62,167 nt of DNA from assembly GCF_002101705.1 (NCBI RefSeq), contig NZ_LQPC01000045.1, forward strand, positions 1 to 62,167. Direction: 5' to 3'. The translations under genes and the position numbers were made by a program. The DNA is from Mycolicibacterium iranicum. GTDB taxonomy: Bacteria; Actinomycetota; Actinomycetes; Mycobacteriales; Mycobacteriaceae. This document shows, in pieces, positions 16,515-24,558 of this stretch; positions within the stretch are counted from its first letter, which is position 1; each line of letters opens with the position of its first letter. The notes beneath the pieces are model-generated. The model made no database searches, was not told the DNA's origin, and was given only the letters and a program-made list of their open reading frames with translations.

Positions 16515-17456
16515 TTACGCGCCCGGCTCGACCGCGGCTTCGGCGGCGCCGAGGCCCGCTTCCACGGGGGCGGCGACGTCCCCGGCGGCCGTCGCCAGGG
16601 GTGCCGCGGGCACCGGCGGCTTGACTGCGGACATGATTGCGGGCATCAGGACGCCCTTGAGGAGGTCGATCGCCTCGCCGGCGCCCAGTGAGTTGGCGGC
16701 GCTGGTCAGATCGCCGAGCAGTCCACCACTGGTGGATGCGGCCGGCTGGGTCGCGGCCAGTGTCGGGTCGCCGAGCACCGGATACGAACCCAGTGCTGGG
16801 TCCAGCCCGATCGGTGCCGAGATCGGGATCTCACCGGTGGCGGGCAGTCCGGACGTGGAGATCGGCATTGCTCCCAGGGCTGGGTCCGTCAAGGCGGGCG
16901 GCGTGGTCAGCCCAGGCGTGAGAGGAGATGCGAGTCCGGGGTCGGTCAGGGATGGCGTTGTGAGTCCGGGGGAAGCCAGCGCCGGATCGGTCAGGCTCGG
17001 AGTGGTCAGACCAGGTGTGGTCAGACCGGGCGTGGTGAGTCCCGGCGTGGTCAGGCCGGGCGCGGTGAGGCCGGGCGTGGTCAGGGCCGGATTGGCGAGA
17101 CTGGGGTCGGTCAGCGACGGTGCCGCGGACAACCCCGGCATCAGGCCGGCGGTGCCCAGTCCCGGGCTGGTGAGCGTGGTCGGAGCCGAGGCACCCGTTC
17201 CGGTCAGCAGGCCGGTGGGCATGGGCGGCAGATTGATCCCGAACTGCGAAAGACCCTGGGAGAGGGCGGTGATCAGCTCGCCGGGTAGGTCTGTGATGGT
17301 GGCGGCCTGGACGAACTCACGGTGCTGGGGTGCGCCTTGGGTCCCAGCCTGGGCGGAAAGCTCTGAAACAGCAATAACAGCAACAGGACTCGCGACTGCC
17401 AGAGCGGCGACTGTGCTCAGGGCTGTCGAGAGCCGGCGGCGACGTCGGTTCGGCAC
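16515..17456 (-). CDS. erp: Exported repetitive protein Erp (PirG)
   Basis: This 313-residue secreted or surface protein has a signal sequence at residues 1-37 (basic MPNRRRRR, then a hydrophobic stretch ending near LSAQAG). The centre consists of imperfect PGLTT/PSLTD/PALTT pentapeptides from about 95 to 185. The C-terminus is Ala/Pro-rich with a short hydrophobic stretch. The repeats correspond to the PGLTS repeats of M. tuberculosis Erp (Rv3810), a wall-associated virulence and integrity factor. Repeat number varies among species. It is divergent from glf, exactly as Rv3810 is from Rv3809c. Confidence 0.94.
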   Translation of the reverse strand: MPNRRRRRLSTALSTVAALAVASPVAVIAVSELSAQAGTQGAPQHREFVQAATITDLPGELITALSQGLSQFGINLPPMPTGLLTGTGASAPTTLTSPGLGTAGLMPGLSAAPSLTDPSLANPALTTPGLTAPGLTTPGLTTPGLTTPGLTTPSLTDPALASPGLTTPSLTDPGLASPLTPGLTTPPALTDPALGAMPISTSGLPATGEIPISAPIGLDPALGSYPVLGDPTLAATQPAASTSGGLLGDLTSAANSLGAGEAIDLLKGVLMPAIMSAVKPPVPAAPLATAAGDVAAPVEAGLGAAEAAVEPGA

Positions 17457-17581
17457 GGAAGTCTCCTCGATACAGGGGGTTGTGTAGAAATCGGTTAGTC
17501 GTTCGCGATCGATGTTACTGATGTGACTGGTGAGTCCAGAGTGATGAGACTGAATCGTGAGCGAATCGCGACCTGTCGAAC

Positions 17582-17665
17582 CTTCCCGTCGCTTCGCTCG
17601 CCCTGTTTGCCTCTTCCCGTCGCTTCGCTCGCCCTGTTTGCCTCTTCCCGTCGCTTCGCTCGCCC
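17582..17665. repeat. 31-bp tandem repeat, about 2.7 copies, upstream of glf
   Basis: Three units begin at 17582, 17613 and 17644. Each opens with CTTCCCGTCGCTTCGCTCGC; the first two continue identically to a full 31 bp (CCTGTTTGCCT), while the third diverges after about 22 bp. The array lies in the erp-glf intergenic region, 58 bp before the glf start. The core read on the opposite strand, GCGAGCGAAGCGACGGGAA, is of a type I recognise as frequent near mycobacterial gene boundaries. Confidence 0.85.
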
Positions 17666-17722
17666 AGGCCCCGGCCCCGCCAACTCGGGTCGGACCGCCT
17701 TGGTCCGATACCCTTGCTGCCG

Positions 17723-18928
17723 ATGAACTCTGGATTCGATCTTTTCGTCGTGGGCTCCGGGTTCTTCGGCCTCACGATTGCCGAGCGGGCGGCGACGCAG
17801 CTCAACAAGCGCGTCCTCGTCGTCGACCGGCGCCCGCACATCGGCGGTAACGCCTACTCGGAGGCCGAACCACAGACCGGCATCGAGGTCCACAAGTACG
17901 GCGCGCATCTGTTCCACACCAGTAATCAGCGAGTCTGGGACTACGTGCGGCAGTTCACCGACTTCACCGGCTACCAGCACCGCGTCTTCGCGCTGCATGA
18001 CGGGCAGGCCTATCAGTTCCCGATGGGCCTTGGTCTGGTCAGCCAGTTCTTCGGCCGTTACTTCACCCCGGACGAGGCCCGCGCGCTGATCAAAGAGCAG
18101 GCCGCCGAAATCGAGACGGCCGATGCACAGAATCTGGAAGAAAAGGCCATCTCGCTGATCGGGCGCCCGCTGTACGAGGCGTTCGTCAAGCACTACACCG
18201 CCAAGCAGTGGCAGACAGACCCCAAGCAGCTGCCCGCGAGCAACATCACGCGCCTGCCTGTGCGCTACACCTTCGACAACCGCTACTTCAACGACACGTA
18301 CGAGGGTCTGCCCGTCGACGGTTACACCGCCTGGCTGGAGAACATGGCCGCCGACGAGCGCATCGAGGTGCGTCTGGGCACCGACTGGTTCGACGTCCGG
18401 GATCAGCTGCGGGCCGACAGTCCCGACGCGCCCGTCGTGTACACCGGCCCACTGGATCGCTACTTCGATTACGCCGAAGGCCGGCTGGGATGGCGCACCC
18501 TGGACTTCGAGCTCGAGGTGCTGGACACCGGAGATTTTCAAGGCACCCCGGTGATGAACTACAACGACGCCGACGTGCCCTACACCCGCATCCACGAGTT
18601 CCGGCACTTCCATCCGGAGCGGGCCTACCCGACGGACAAGACGGTGATCATGCGGGAGTACTCGCGGTTCGCCGAGAACGACGACGAGCCCTACTATCCG
18701 ATCAACACCGACGCCGACCGCGCGGTGCTCGCCGCCTACCGGGCGCGGGCCAAAGCCGAGACGGCGTCATCGAAGGTTCTGTTCGGTGGCCGACTGGGCA
18801 CCTACCAGTACCTGGACATGCACATGGCGATCGCCAGCGCGCTGAATATGTACGACAACACCCTCGCGCCCCATCTGCGCGACGGGGCGCCGCTGGTCGA
18901 GCCCAACACAGAAAGCAACCGAGCATGA
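17723..18928 (+). CDS. glf: UDP-galactopyranose mutase
   Basis: A flavoenzyme that interconverts UDP-Galp and UDP-Galf, the galactan donor. The 401 residues start MNSGFDLFVVGSGFFGL, with the FAD-binding GxGxxG-like VGSGFFGLTIAE at about 9-20, the VDRRPHIGGNAY segment near 35-46, and the substrate-binding Arg/Tyr regions (KQWQTDPKQLP; TGPLDRYFDY; EYSRF and others). The ATG at 17723 fits the family start better than one 9 bp upstream. The stop overlaps the glfT2 ATG by 4 bp. First gene of the glf-glfT2-PAP2-ubiA-aftB operon. Confidence 0.97.
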   Translation: MNSGFDLFVVGSGFFGLTIAERAATQLNKRVLVVDRRPHIGGNAYSEAEPQTGIEVHKYGAHLFHTSNQRVWDYVRQFTDFTGYQHRVFALHDGQAYQFPMGLGLVSQFFGRYFTPDEARALIKEQAAEIETADAQNLEEKAISLIGRPLYEAFVKHYTAKQWQTDPKQLPASNITRLPVRYTFDNRYFNDTYEGLPVDGYTAWLENMAADERIEVRLGTDWFDVRDQLRADSPDAPVVYTGPLDRYFDYAEGRLGWRTLDFELEVLDTGDFQGTPVMNYNDADVPYTRIHEFRHFHPERAYPTDKTVIMREYSRFAENDDEPYYPINTDADRAVLAAYRARAKAETASSKVLFGGRLGTYQYLDMHMAIASALNMYDNTLAPHLRDGAPLVEPNTESNRA

Positions 18929-20865
18929 GTGACATCCCGTCCGGAGCGTTGCAGCCCGGGCAGTCGCGGGCGGTCAGCCCCCTGACCCGCGTCATCCTGC
19001 CGCGGCCGGGTGAACCGCTCGACGTCCGCAAGCTCTATATAGAGGAATCGGATACCAACGCGCGGCGCGCCCACGCGCCCACGCGCACCTCGCTGGAGAT
19101 AGGCGCCGAATCCGAGGTGTCCTTCGCCACCTACTTCAACGCGTTCCCGGCCAGCTACTGGCGGCGGTGGTCGATCCTCGAGTCGGTGGTGCTGCGCGTC
19201 GAGCTCACCGGAAGCGCGCGCGTCGACGTCTACCGGTCCAAGGCAACCGGCGCCCGCATCACCGTCGGCGGCGCCCCTGTTCACAGCGAAGAGGGATCGC
19301 CGGACCCCGCAGTGTGCGAGTTCGAGATCGAGCTGACCCCGTTCGAGGACGGCGGCTGGATCTGGTTCGACATCACCACCGACGCGAAGTCCACACTGCA
19401 CCACGCGGGCTGGTACGCGCCGATCGCGGCACCCGGACGGGCCAGCATCGCCGTCGGAATCCCTACGTTCAACCGGCCGTCGGACTGTGTCAACGCACTG
19501 GCCGCGCTGACCTCGGATCCGTTCGTGGACGAGGTGATCAGCGCGGTGATCGTCTCCGACCAGGGCACCAAGAAGGCCAAGGACCATCCCGGCTTCGAGG
19601 CGGCCGCGTCGGCGCTGGGCAACCGACTGTCAATCCACAACCAGCCGAACCTCGGTGGCTCGGGCGGCTACAGCCGCGTCATGTACGAGGCACTGAAGAA
19701 CACCGACTGCGAACAGATCCTGTTCATGGACGACGACATTCGCATCGAACCCGACTCGATCCTGCGTGCGCTGGCACTCAACCGGTTCGCGAAGGTGCCG
19801 ACGCTCGTCGGCGGCCAGATGCTCAACCTGCAGGAACCGTCGCACCTGCACGTGATGGGCGAGATGGTCGACTCCGAGAACTTCATGTGGACCGGCGCCG
19901 TCAACACCGAATACGACCACAACTTCGCGAAGTACCCACTCAACGACGAGGACGAATACCGCAGCCGCCTGCTGCACCGGCGCATCGACGTCGACTACAA
20001 CGGCTGGTGGATGTGCATGATCCCCCGCCAGGTCGCCGAGGAACTCGGTCAGCCGCTGCCGTTGTTCATCAAGTGGGATGACGCGGATTACGGACTGCGC
20101 GCCGGTGAGCACGGCTATCCGACGGTCACGCTGCCCGGCGCGGCGATCTGGCACATGGCGTGGAGCGACAAGGACGATGCCATTGACTGGCAGGCCTACT
20201 TCCATCTGCGCAACAGGCTGGTCGTCGCCGCGCTGCACTGGGACGGCAAGATCAGCGGTCTACTCGCCAGCCACATGAAGGCCACTCTCAAACACCTTTT
20301 GTGCCTTGAGTATTCGACCGTCGCCATCCAGAACAAGGCGATGGACGACTTCCTGGCCGGGCCAGAGCACATCTTCTCGATCCTGGAGTCCGCCCTGCCG
20401 GACGTGCGAAAGATGCGCCAGGAGTTCCCCGACGCGGTGGTGCTGGAAAGTGCGACCGCGCTGCCCGCCCCGTCGGACAAGCGGTGGCGGAAGAAAGTCA
20501 ACATCCCGACCAACCCGGTGGCGATCTCCATGAGACTCACCCGCGGCGTCATGCACCAGCTCAAGCAGCATGATCCGGTGCACCACCAGCGCCCGCAGAT
20601 CAACGTCGCCACGCAGGACGCGCGCTGGTTCTCCCTGTGCAACGTCGACGGCGTGACGGTGACGACCGCCGACGGCAGGGGCGTGGTGTACCGGCAGCGT
20701 GACCGGGAGAAGATGCTCGAGCTCCTGCGCGAGTCGGTGAAGCGCCAGGCGCTGCTGGCGCGCAAGTTCAACCGCATGCGCAAGGTGTATCGGGCCGCCC
20801 TGCCGACGCTGACCAGCACGCAGAGGTGGGAGAGCGTCCTCAACGCAGAAGCAGGCAATGGCTGA
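18925..20865 (+). CDS. glfT2: Galactofuranosyltransferase GlfT2
   Basis: A bifunctional polymerase that extends the galactan with alternating beta-(1-5) and beta-(1-6) Galf residues at the inner face of the membrane. It has 646 residues, near the roughly 637 of M. tuberculosis. An N-terminal beta-barrel region precedes a GT-A domain with the metal-binding triad FMDDDIRIE at about 267-275 and a WDDADYGLRAGEHGY acceptor/catalytic segment near 382-396, followed by a helical C-terminus. The ATGA overlap with glf and the 8-bp overlap with the next gene show tight coupling. Confidence 0.96.
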   Translation: MSDIPSGALQPGQSRAVSPLTRVILPRPGEPLDVRKLYIEESDTNARRAHAPTRTSLEIGAESEVSFATYFNAFPASYWRRWSILESVVLRVELTGSARVDVYRSKATGARITVGGAPVHSEEGSPDPAVCEFEIELTPFEDGGWIWFDITTDAKSTLHHAGWYAPIAAPGRASIAVGIPTFNRPSDCVNALAALTSDPFVDEVISAVIVSDQGTKKAKDHPGFEAAASALGNRLSIHNQPNLGGSGGYSRVMYEALKNTDCEQILFMDDDIRIEPDSILRALALNRFAKVPTLVGGQMLNLQEPSHLHVMGEMVDSENFMWTGAVNTEYDHNFAKYPLNDEDEYRSRLLHRRIDVDYNGWWMCMIPRQVAEELGQPLPLFIKWDDADYGLRAGEHGYPTVTLPGAAIWHMAWSDKDDAIDWQAYFHLRNRLVVAALHWDGKISGLLASHMKATLKHLLCLEYSTVAIQNKAMDDFLAGPEHIFSILESALPDVRKMRQEFPDAVVLESATALPAPSDKRWRKKVNIPTNPVAISMRLTRGVMHQLKQHDPVHHQRPQINVATQDARWFSLCNVDGVTVTTADGRGVVYRQRDREKMLELLRESVKRQALLARKFNRMRKVYRAALPTLTSTQRWESVLNAEAGNG

Positions 20866-21397
20866 GCAACCGCGCGGCGAAGACGCCGTGCTGGTGGCCG
20901 TGCAGTCCGCACTGGCGCAACGGCCCGGGGTTTTGCCTGCCGCTCGTGGACTTTCCCACTTCGGTGAACACAGTCTTGGCTGGCTGGCACTGGCCGCGCT
21001 CGGCGCGCTGCTGTCGCCGACCAAGCGGCGGGAGTACCTCGCCGCCGGTGCCGGCGCCTTCCTGGCCCACGCCGCCGCCGTCGTGATCAAGCGGGTGGTT
21101 CGGCGCGAACGCCCTCACCACCCGGCGATCGCGGTCAACGTCGGCACTCCGAGTCGGCTGAGCTTCCCGTCCGCCCACGCCACGTCGACGACGGCGGCCG
21201 CGGTGCTGCTGGCGCGGCCGACCGGTCTGCCGTTGCCCGCGCTGCTGGTGCCGCCGATGGTGCTGTCCCGCCTGGTGGTCGGCGTGCACTACCCGACTGA
21301 CGTACTCGCGGGTGTCGCGGTCGGGACGGCTGTTGCGAAGGTCGTCGAAGGAGTGGCGATGAGCGCTTGCGCGAAGAGCAGAGGAGTTGCGCGATGA
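20858..21397 (+). CDS. PAP2-type phosphatase, decaprenylphosphoryl-phosphoribose phosphatase candidate (Rv3807c type)
   Basis: A 179-residue membrane phosphatase. The three PAP2 motifs are complete: KRVVRRERP (KX6RP) at about 78-86, PSAH at about 104-107 and SRLVVGVHYPTD (SRX5HX3D) at about 146-157. Its position between glfT2 and ubiA matches Rv3807c, proposed to remove the 5-phosphate from decaprenylphosphoryl-5-phosphoribose made by UbiA, ahead of DprE1/DprE2. The last 12 residues (MSACAKSRGVAR) are encoded by a tandem repeat and are probably dispensable. It overlaps glfT2 by 8 bp. Confidence 0.92.
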   Translation: MAEQPRGEDAVLVAVQSALAQRPGVLPAARGLSHFGEHSLGWLALAALGALLSPTKRREYLAAGAGAFLAHAAAVVIKRVVRRERPHHPAIAVNVGTPSRLSFPSAHATSTTAAAVLLARPTGLPLPALLVPPMVLSRLVVGVHYPTDVLAGVAVGTAVAKVVEGVAMSACAKSRGVAR

Positions 21398-21431
21398 GCG
21401 CTTGCGCGAAGAGCAGAGGGTGGCGATGAGC
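21356..21431 (+). repeat. 35-bp repeat at the PAP2-ubiA junction
   Basis: A 29-bp identical block beginning GCGATGAGCGCTTGCGCGAA occurs at 21356-21384 and again at 21391-21419. A shortened GCGATGAGC is at 21423-21431, where it forms the ubiA start. Each copy contains the ATG context and a purine-rich AGAGCAGAGG that can act as a ribosome binding site. The array therefore looks like duplications of an ancestral ubiA initiation region. Confidence 0.9.
21394..21429 (+). other. 11-codon relay reading frame between the PAP2 gene and ubiA
   Basis: The second repeat copy supplies an ATG at 21394 that overlaps the PAP2 stop (ATGA, TGA at 21395-21397). The frame encodes MSACAKSRGWR and ends with TGA at 21427-21429, itself overlapping the ubiA ATG at 21426 (ATGA). 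AGAGGAGTTGC just upstream can serve as a binding site for its start. It may pass terminating ribosomes from the phosphatase to ubiA. Function is inferred only from geometry. Confidence 0.45.
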
Positions 21432-22355
21432 ACATCGGAAGTCGCATCCGCGACGAACTCGGCGGCCGGCCCGCCGAAGAACGTCGTCACCGGGATCATC
21501 AAGGCGATCCGCCCCAAGCAGTGGGTCAAGAACCTTCTGGTGCTCGCGGCACCGATCGCCGCTCTGGGTGCCGAGGTCCCCTACGACTACGACGAGATGG
21601 CGATCAACATCCTGATCGCATTCGTCTCCTTCTCGATGGCCGCGTCCTGCATCTATCTGGTCAACGACTCCCGCGACGTGGAGGCCGACCGTCAACACCC
21701 GACCAAGAGGTTCCGGCCGATCGCCGCGGGCGTGGTGCCCGAATGGCTGGCCTACACGATTGCGGTGGTCCTGGGCCTCGCCGCGCTGGGGATCTCGTTG
21801 ATCGCCTCGCCTAACCTCACCGTCGTGATCGCGGTCTACATCGCGATGCAGCTAGCGTACTGCTTTGGACTCAAACATCAAGCGGTGCTTGACATTTGCA
21901 TCGTCTCGTCGGCGTATCTGATCCGGGCGATCGCGGGCGGCGCGGCCGCCGGCATCCCGCTGTCACAGTGGTTCCTGCTGGTGATGACGTTCGGCTCGCT
22001 GTTCATGGTCGCCGGAAAGCGTTACGCCGAACTGCAACTGGCCGAACGTACGGGCGCCAAGATCCGCAAGTCACTCGAAAGCTATACGGCGTCCTATCTG
22101 CGATTTGTGTGGACGGTGGCGGCGACGGCCATGGTGGTCTGCTACAGCCTGTGGGCCTTCGAGCGCGACGGCGCCAACGCGTCCTGGTATGCGGTCACCA
22201 TCATTCCCATCACCATCGCCATCCTGCGTTACGCCGTCGACGTCGACGGTGGACTTGCCGGCGAGCCCGAAGAGATCGCGCTGAAGGACCGCGTCCTGCA
22301 GCTGCTGTTGCTGGCGTGGATCGGGACCATCGGTGCAGCAGTCTTCCTCGGCTGA
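21426..22355 (+). CDS. ubiA: Decaprenyl-phosphate phosphoribosyltransferase (DPPR synthase)
   Basis: A UbiA-superfamily integral membrane enzyme that transfers 5-phosphoribose from PRPP to decaprenyl phosphate, the first committed step to decaprenylphosphoryl-arabinose. It has 309 residues. The Asp-rich motif NDSRDVEAD lies at about 77-85, followed by RFRPIAAG, and about nine hydrophobic segments follow. The ATG at 21426 is preceded by AGAGGG at good spacing; an upstream in-frame start would begin inside the repeat. The M. tuberculosis equivalent is Rv3806c. It overlaps aftB by 23 bp. Confidence 0.95.
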   Translation: MSTSEVASATNSAAGPPKNVVTGIIKAIRPKQWVKNLLVLAAPIAALGAEVPYDYDEMAINILIAFVSFSMAASCIYLVNDSRDVEADRQHPTKRFRPIAAGVVPEWLAYTIAVVLGLAALGISLIASPNLTVVIAVYIAMQLAYCFGLKHQAVLDICIVSSAYLIRAIAGGAAAGIPLSQWFLLVMTFGSLFMVAGKRYAELQLAERTGAKIRKSLESYTASYLRFVWTVAATAMVVCYSLWAFERDGANASWYAVTIIPITIAILRYAVDVDGGLAGEPEEIALKDRVLQLLLLAWIGTIGAAVFLG

Positions 22356-24306
22356 CACGCTCTCTGCTGTCGCGGCGGGCCGGCTGACGCGCTGGCCCGC
22401 CTTCCCGTATGGCGTGTGGGTGCGGCTCAGCCTGTGGCTGAGCGTCACCGTGGTGGCGGTGCTGTTCGGCTGGGGCGCCTGGCAGCGCCGCTGGATCGCC
22501 GACGACGGCCTCATCGTGTTGCGCACCACGCGGAACATGTTGGCGGGCAACGGCCCCGTCTTCAACGCGGGTGAGCGGGTGGAGGCGAACACATCCACGG
22601 CGTGGTCGTATCTGATGTACCTGGGCGGGTTGATCTCCGGGCCGGCGCGCCTGGAGTATGTGGCGCTGACGTTCGCGCTGCTACTCAGTGTTCTGGGCAT
22701 CGTCCTGGTCATGCTGGGTACGGCCAGGCTCTACGCGCCCACGCTGCGTGGTCGTCAGGCACTGCTGCTGCCCGCAGGTGCCCTGGTGTACATCGCGCTG
22801 CCGCCAGCCCGCGACTTCGCCACCTCGGGCCTCGAAAACGGTTTGGTGCTGGCCTATCTCGGCCTGCTGTGGTGGATGATGGTCGTCTGGTCGCAGTCGC
22901 TGCGGAGTGAGCGCACGTCCGGCGCCTTCGATCTGATTCTTGCTGTCGTCGCCGGATTCAGCGTGCTCGTGCGGCCCGAGCTCGCACTCATCGGCGGTCT
23001 CGCGCTGGTGATGATGCTCATTGCCACGAAGGGCTGGCGTCGGCGCGCGTTGATCGTCGTCGCGGGCGGCCTGCTGCCGGTGGCCTACCAGATCTTCCGG
23101 ATGGGCTATTACGGCCTGCTCTTTCCCGGAACGGCACTGGCCAAGGACGCGACCGGCGCGAAGTGGGAGCAGGGTTTCATCTATCTCGCCAACTTCAACC
23201 AGCCCTATCTGCTGTGGGCTCCCGCTGTGCTGCTGATCGGTTTGGCGATCATGGTGATGCTGCTGTGCGGACGGCCGGCATCGGTGAACCGGAGAGCGCC
23301 CGCCGGTTCGGGCTGGCTCGCACGGACGGTGCAAAGTCCTTCCGCGGTAGTCGTTTTCATGCTCGTCAGCGGCGTGTTGCAGGCGGTGTACTGGATTCGC
23401 CAGGGCGGTGACTTCATGCACGGGCGGGTGCTGCTGACGCCGCTGTTCTGCCTCATCGCTCCGGTCTCGGTGATTCCGTTGATGCTGCCCGACGTCCGCC
23501 GGATGGCCAGGGGCGCAAGCTATCTGTATGCGGGCGCGGCGGCGCTGCTGTGGTTCGCGGTGGCAGGCTGGGCGCTGTGGGCGGCCAACTCGCCCGGGAT
23601 GGGGGCCGACGCGACCCGCGTCACCTATACGGGCATCGTCGACGAGCGCCGTTTCTACGCGCAGGCCACTGGCCACGCCCATCCGCTCACCGCGGCGGAC
23701 TATCTGGACTATCCGCGGATGCGTGCGGTGTTGGAGGCGATCGAGAACACTCCCGACGGCGCACTGTTGCTCCCGGCCGGCCCCTACGACATGTGGGACG
23801 TCGTGCCCGCCTATCCGCCGCCGCCGGACGCCCCGAGGGACTACATCGGTCCGCACACGGTGTTCTTCACCAACCTGGGCATGCTCGGGATGAACGTCGG
23901 TCTCGACGTCCGGGTGATCGACCAGATCGGCCTGGCCAACCCACTGGCCGCGCACACCGCGAGGATCGAGGACGGTCGCATCGGCCACGACAAGAACCTG
24001 TTCCCGGACTGGGCCGTCGCCGAAGGGCCGTTCTTCAAGGAGGAGCCCTACATTCCGGACTATCTGGACGAGGACTGGATCCGGCAGGCAGCGGCCGCGC
24101 TGAAATGTCCGGACACCGAGGCCGTGCTCAACGCGATCCGCGCGCCGATGAGCCCGAGGCGGTTCCTGTCGAACCTGATCCACGCGGCGGAGTTCACCCG
24201 CTATCGCATCGACCGGGTGCCGCTCTACGAACTCGCCAGGTGCGGTCTGCCCTTGCCCGAACCGGTGAATCCGCCTTACGCCGGAATGCCGGCAGAGGGT
24301 CCCTGA
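22333..24306 (+). CDS. aftB: Terminal beta-(1-2) arabinofuranosyltransferase AftB
   Basis: A GT-C membrane transferase that caps arabinan with the terminal beta-(1-2) Araf residues to which mycolates are attached. It has 657 residues from the GTG at 22333. The donor-site acidic motif WIADDGLIV lies at about 55-63 in the first extracytoplasmic loop. About ten transmembrane segments precede a C-terminal periplasmic domain. Family members in M. tuberculosis start about 28 residues later (VRLSLWL, GTG near 22414), so the start is uncertain. It is the last gene of the glf operon (Rv3805c equivalent). Confidence 0.94.
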   Translation: MQQSSSADTLSAVAAGRLTRWPAFPYGVWVRLSLWLSVTVVAVLFGWGAWQRRWIADDGLIVLRTTRNMLAGNGPVFNAGERVEANTSTAWSYLMYLGGLISGPARLEYVALTFALLLSVLGIVLVMLGTARLYAPTLRGRQALLLPAGALVYIALPPARDFATSGLENGLVLAYLGLLWWMMVVWSQSLRSERTSGAFDLILAVVAGFSVLVRPELALIGGLALVMMLIATKGWRRRALIVVAGGLLPVAYQIFRMGYYGLLFPGTALAKDATGAKWEQGFIYLANFNQPYLLWAPAVLLIGLAIMVMLLCGRPASVNRRAPAGSGWLARTVQSPSAVVVFMLVSGVLQAVYWIRQGGDFMHGRVLLTPLFCLIAPVSVIPLMLPDVRRMARGASYLYAGAAALLWFAVAGWALWAANSPGMGADATRVTYTGIVDERRFYAQATGHAHPLTAADYLDYPRMRAVLEAIENTPDGALLLPAGPYDMWDVVPAYPPPPDAPRDYIGPHTVFFTNLGMLGMNVGLDVRVIDQIGLANPLAAHTARIEDGRIGHDKNLFPDWAVAEGPFFKEEPYIPDYLDEDWIRQAAAALKCPDTEAVLNAIRAPMSPRRFLSNLIHAAEFTRYRIDRVPLYELARCGLPLPEPVNPPYAGMPAEGP

Positions 24307-24440
24307 CAGGGCGCTGACTTTAGGCGATTTGCTGGCAGCACGGGTTTTCTGCTTTCGTAACGCTGCAGCCATGTCGTTCAGATAAGGCATGTGACGGTGA
24401 ACGCGAGCAGTACTTGAGCGGCGTCACGGAAAGAGAGATC

Positions 24441-24456
24441 ACCACAAAGGTGTGGT
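24441..24456. promoter_or_regulatory. Inverted repeat upstream of fbpA
   Basis: ACCACA and TGTGGT flank AAGG, giving a perfect 6-bp inverted repeat in the 252-bp aftB-fbpA gap, about 100 bp before the fbpA start. It could be an operator or an RNA hairpin; no family assignment is possible. The fbpA start itself is preceded by GGGAAAAACTC. Confidence 0.3.
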
Positions 24457-24558
24457 TGACTACAGGGCAATTGGGCCGGACTCGGGGATCGCTTCGATGA
24501 AGCCTGGTCGTGAGTACGGCCTGCTGCCCGTGTTACGACAGATGGGAAAAACTCAAGC

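Noticed and set aside
16515..17456. PE_PGRS-like protein
   Set aside because: The repeats are PGLTT/PSLTD type with a signal peptide and the gene is divergent from glf, which identifies Erp; no PE domain or Gly-Gly-Ala repeats are present.
17582..17665. CRISPR-like array upstream of glf
   Set aside because: The repeats are directly tandem with no variable spacers and no cas genes are near.
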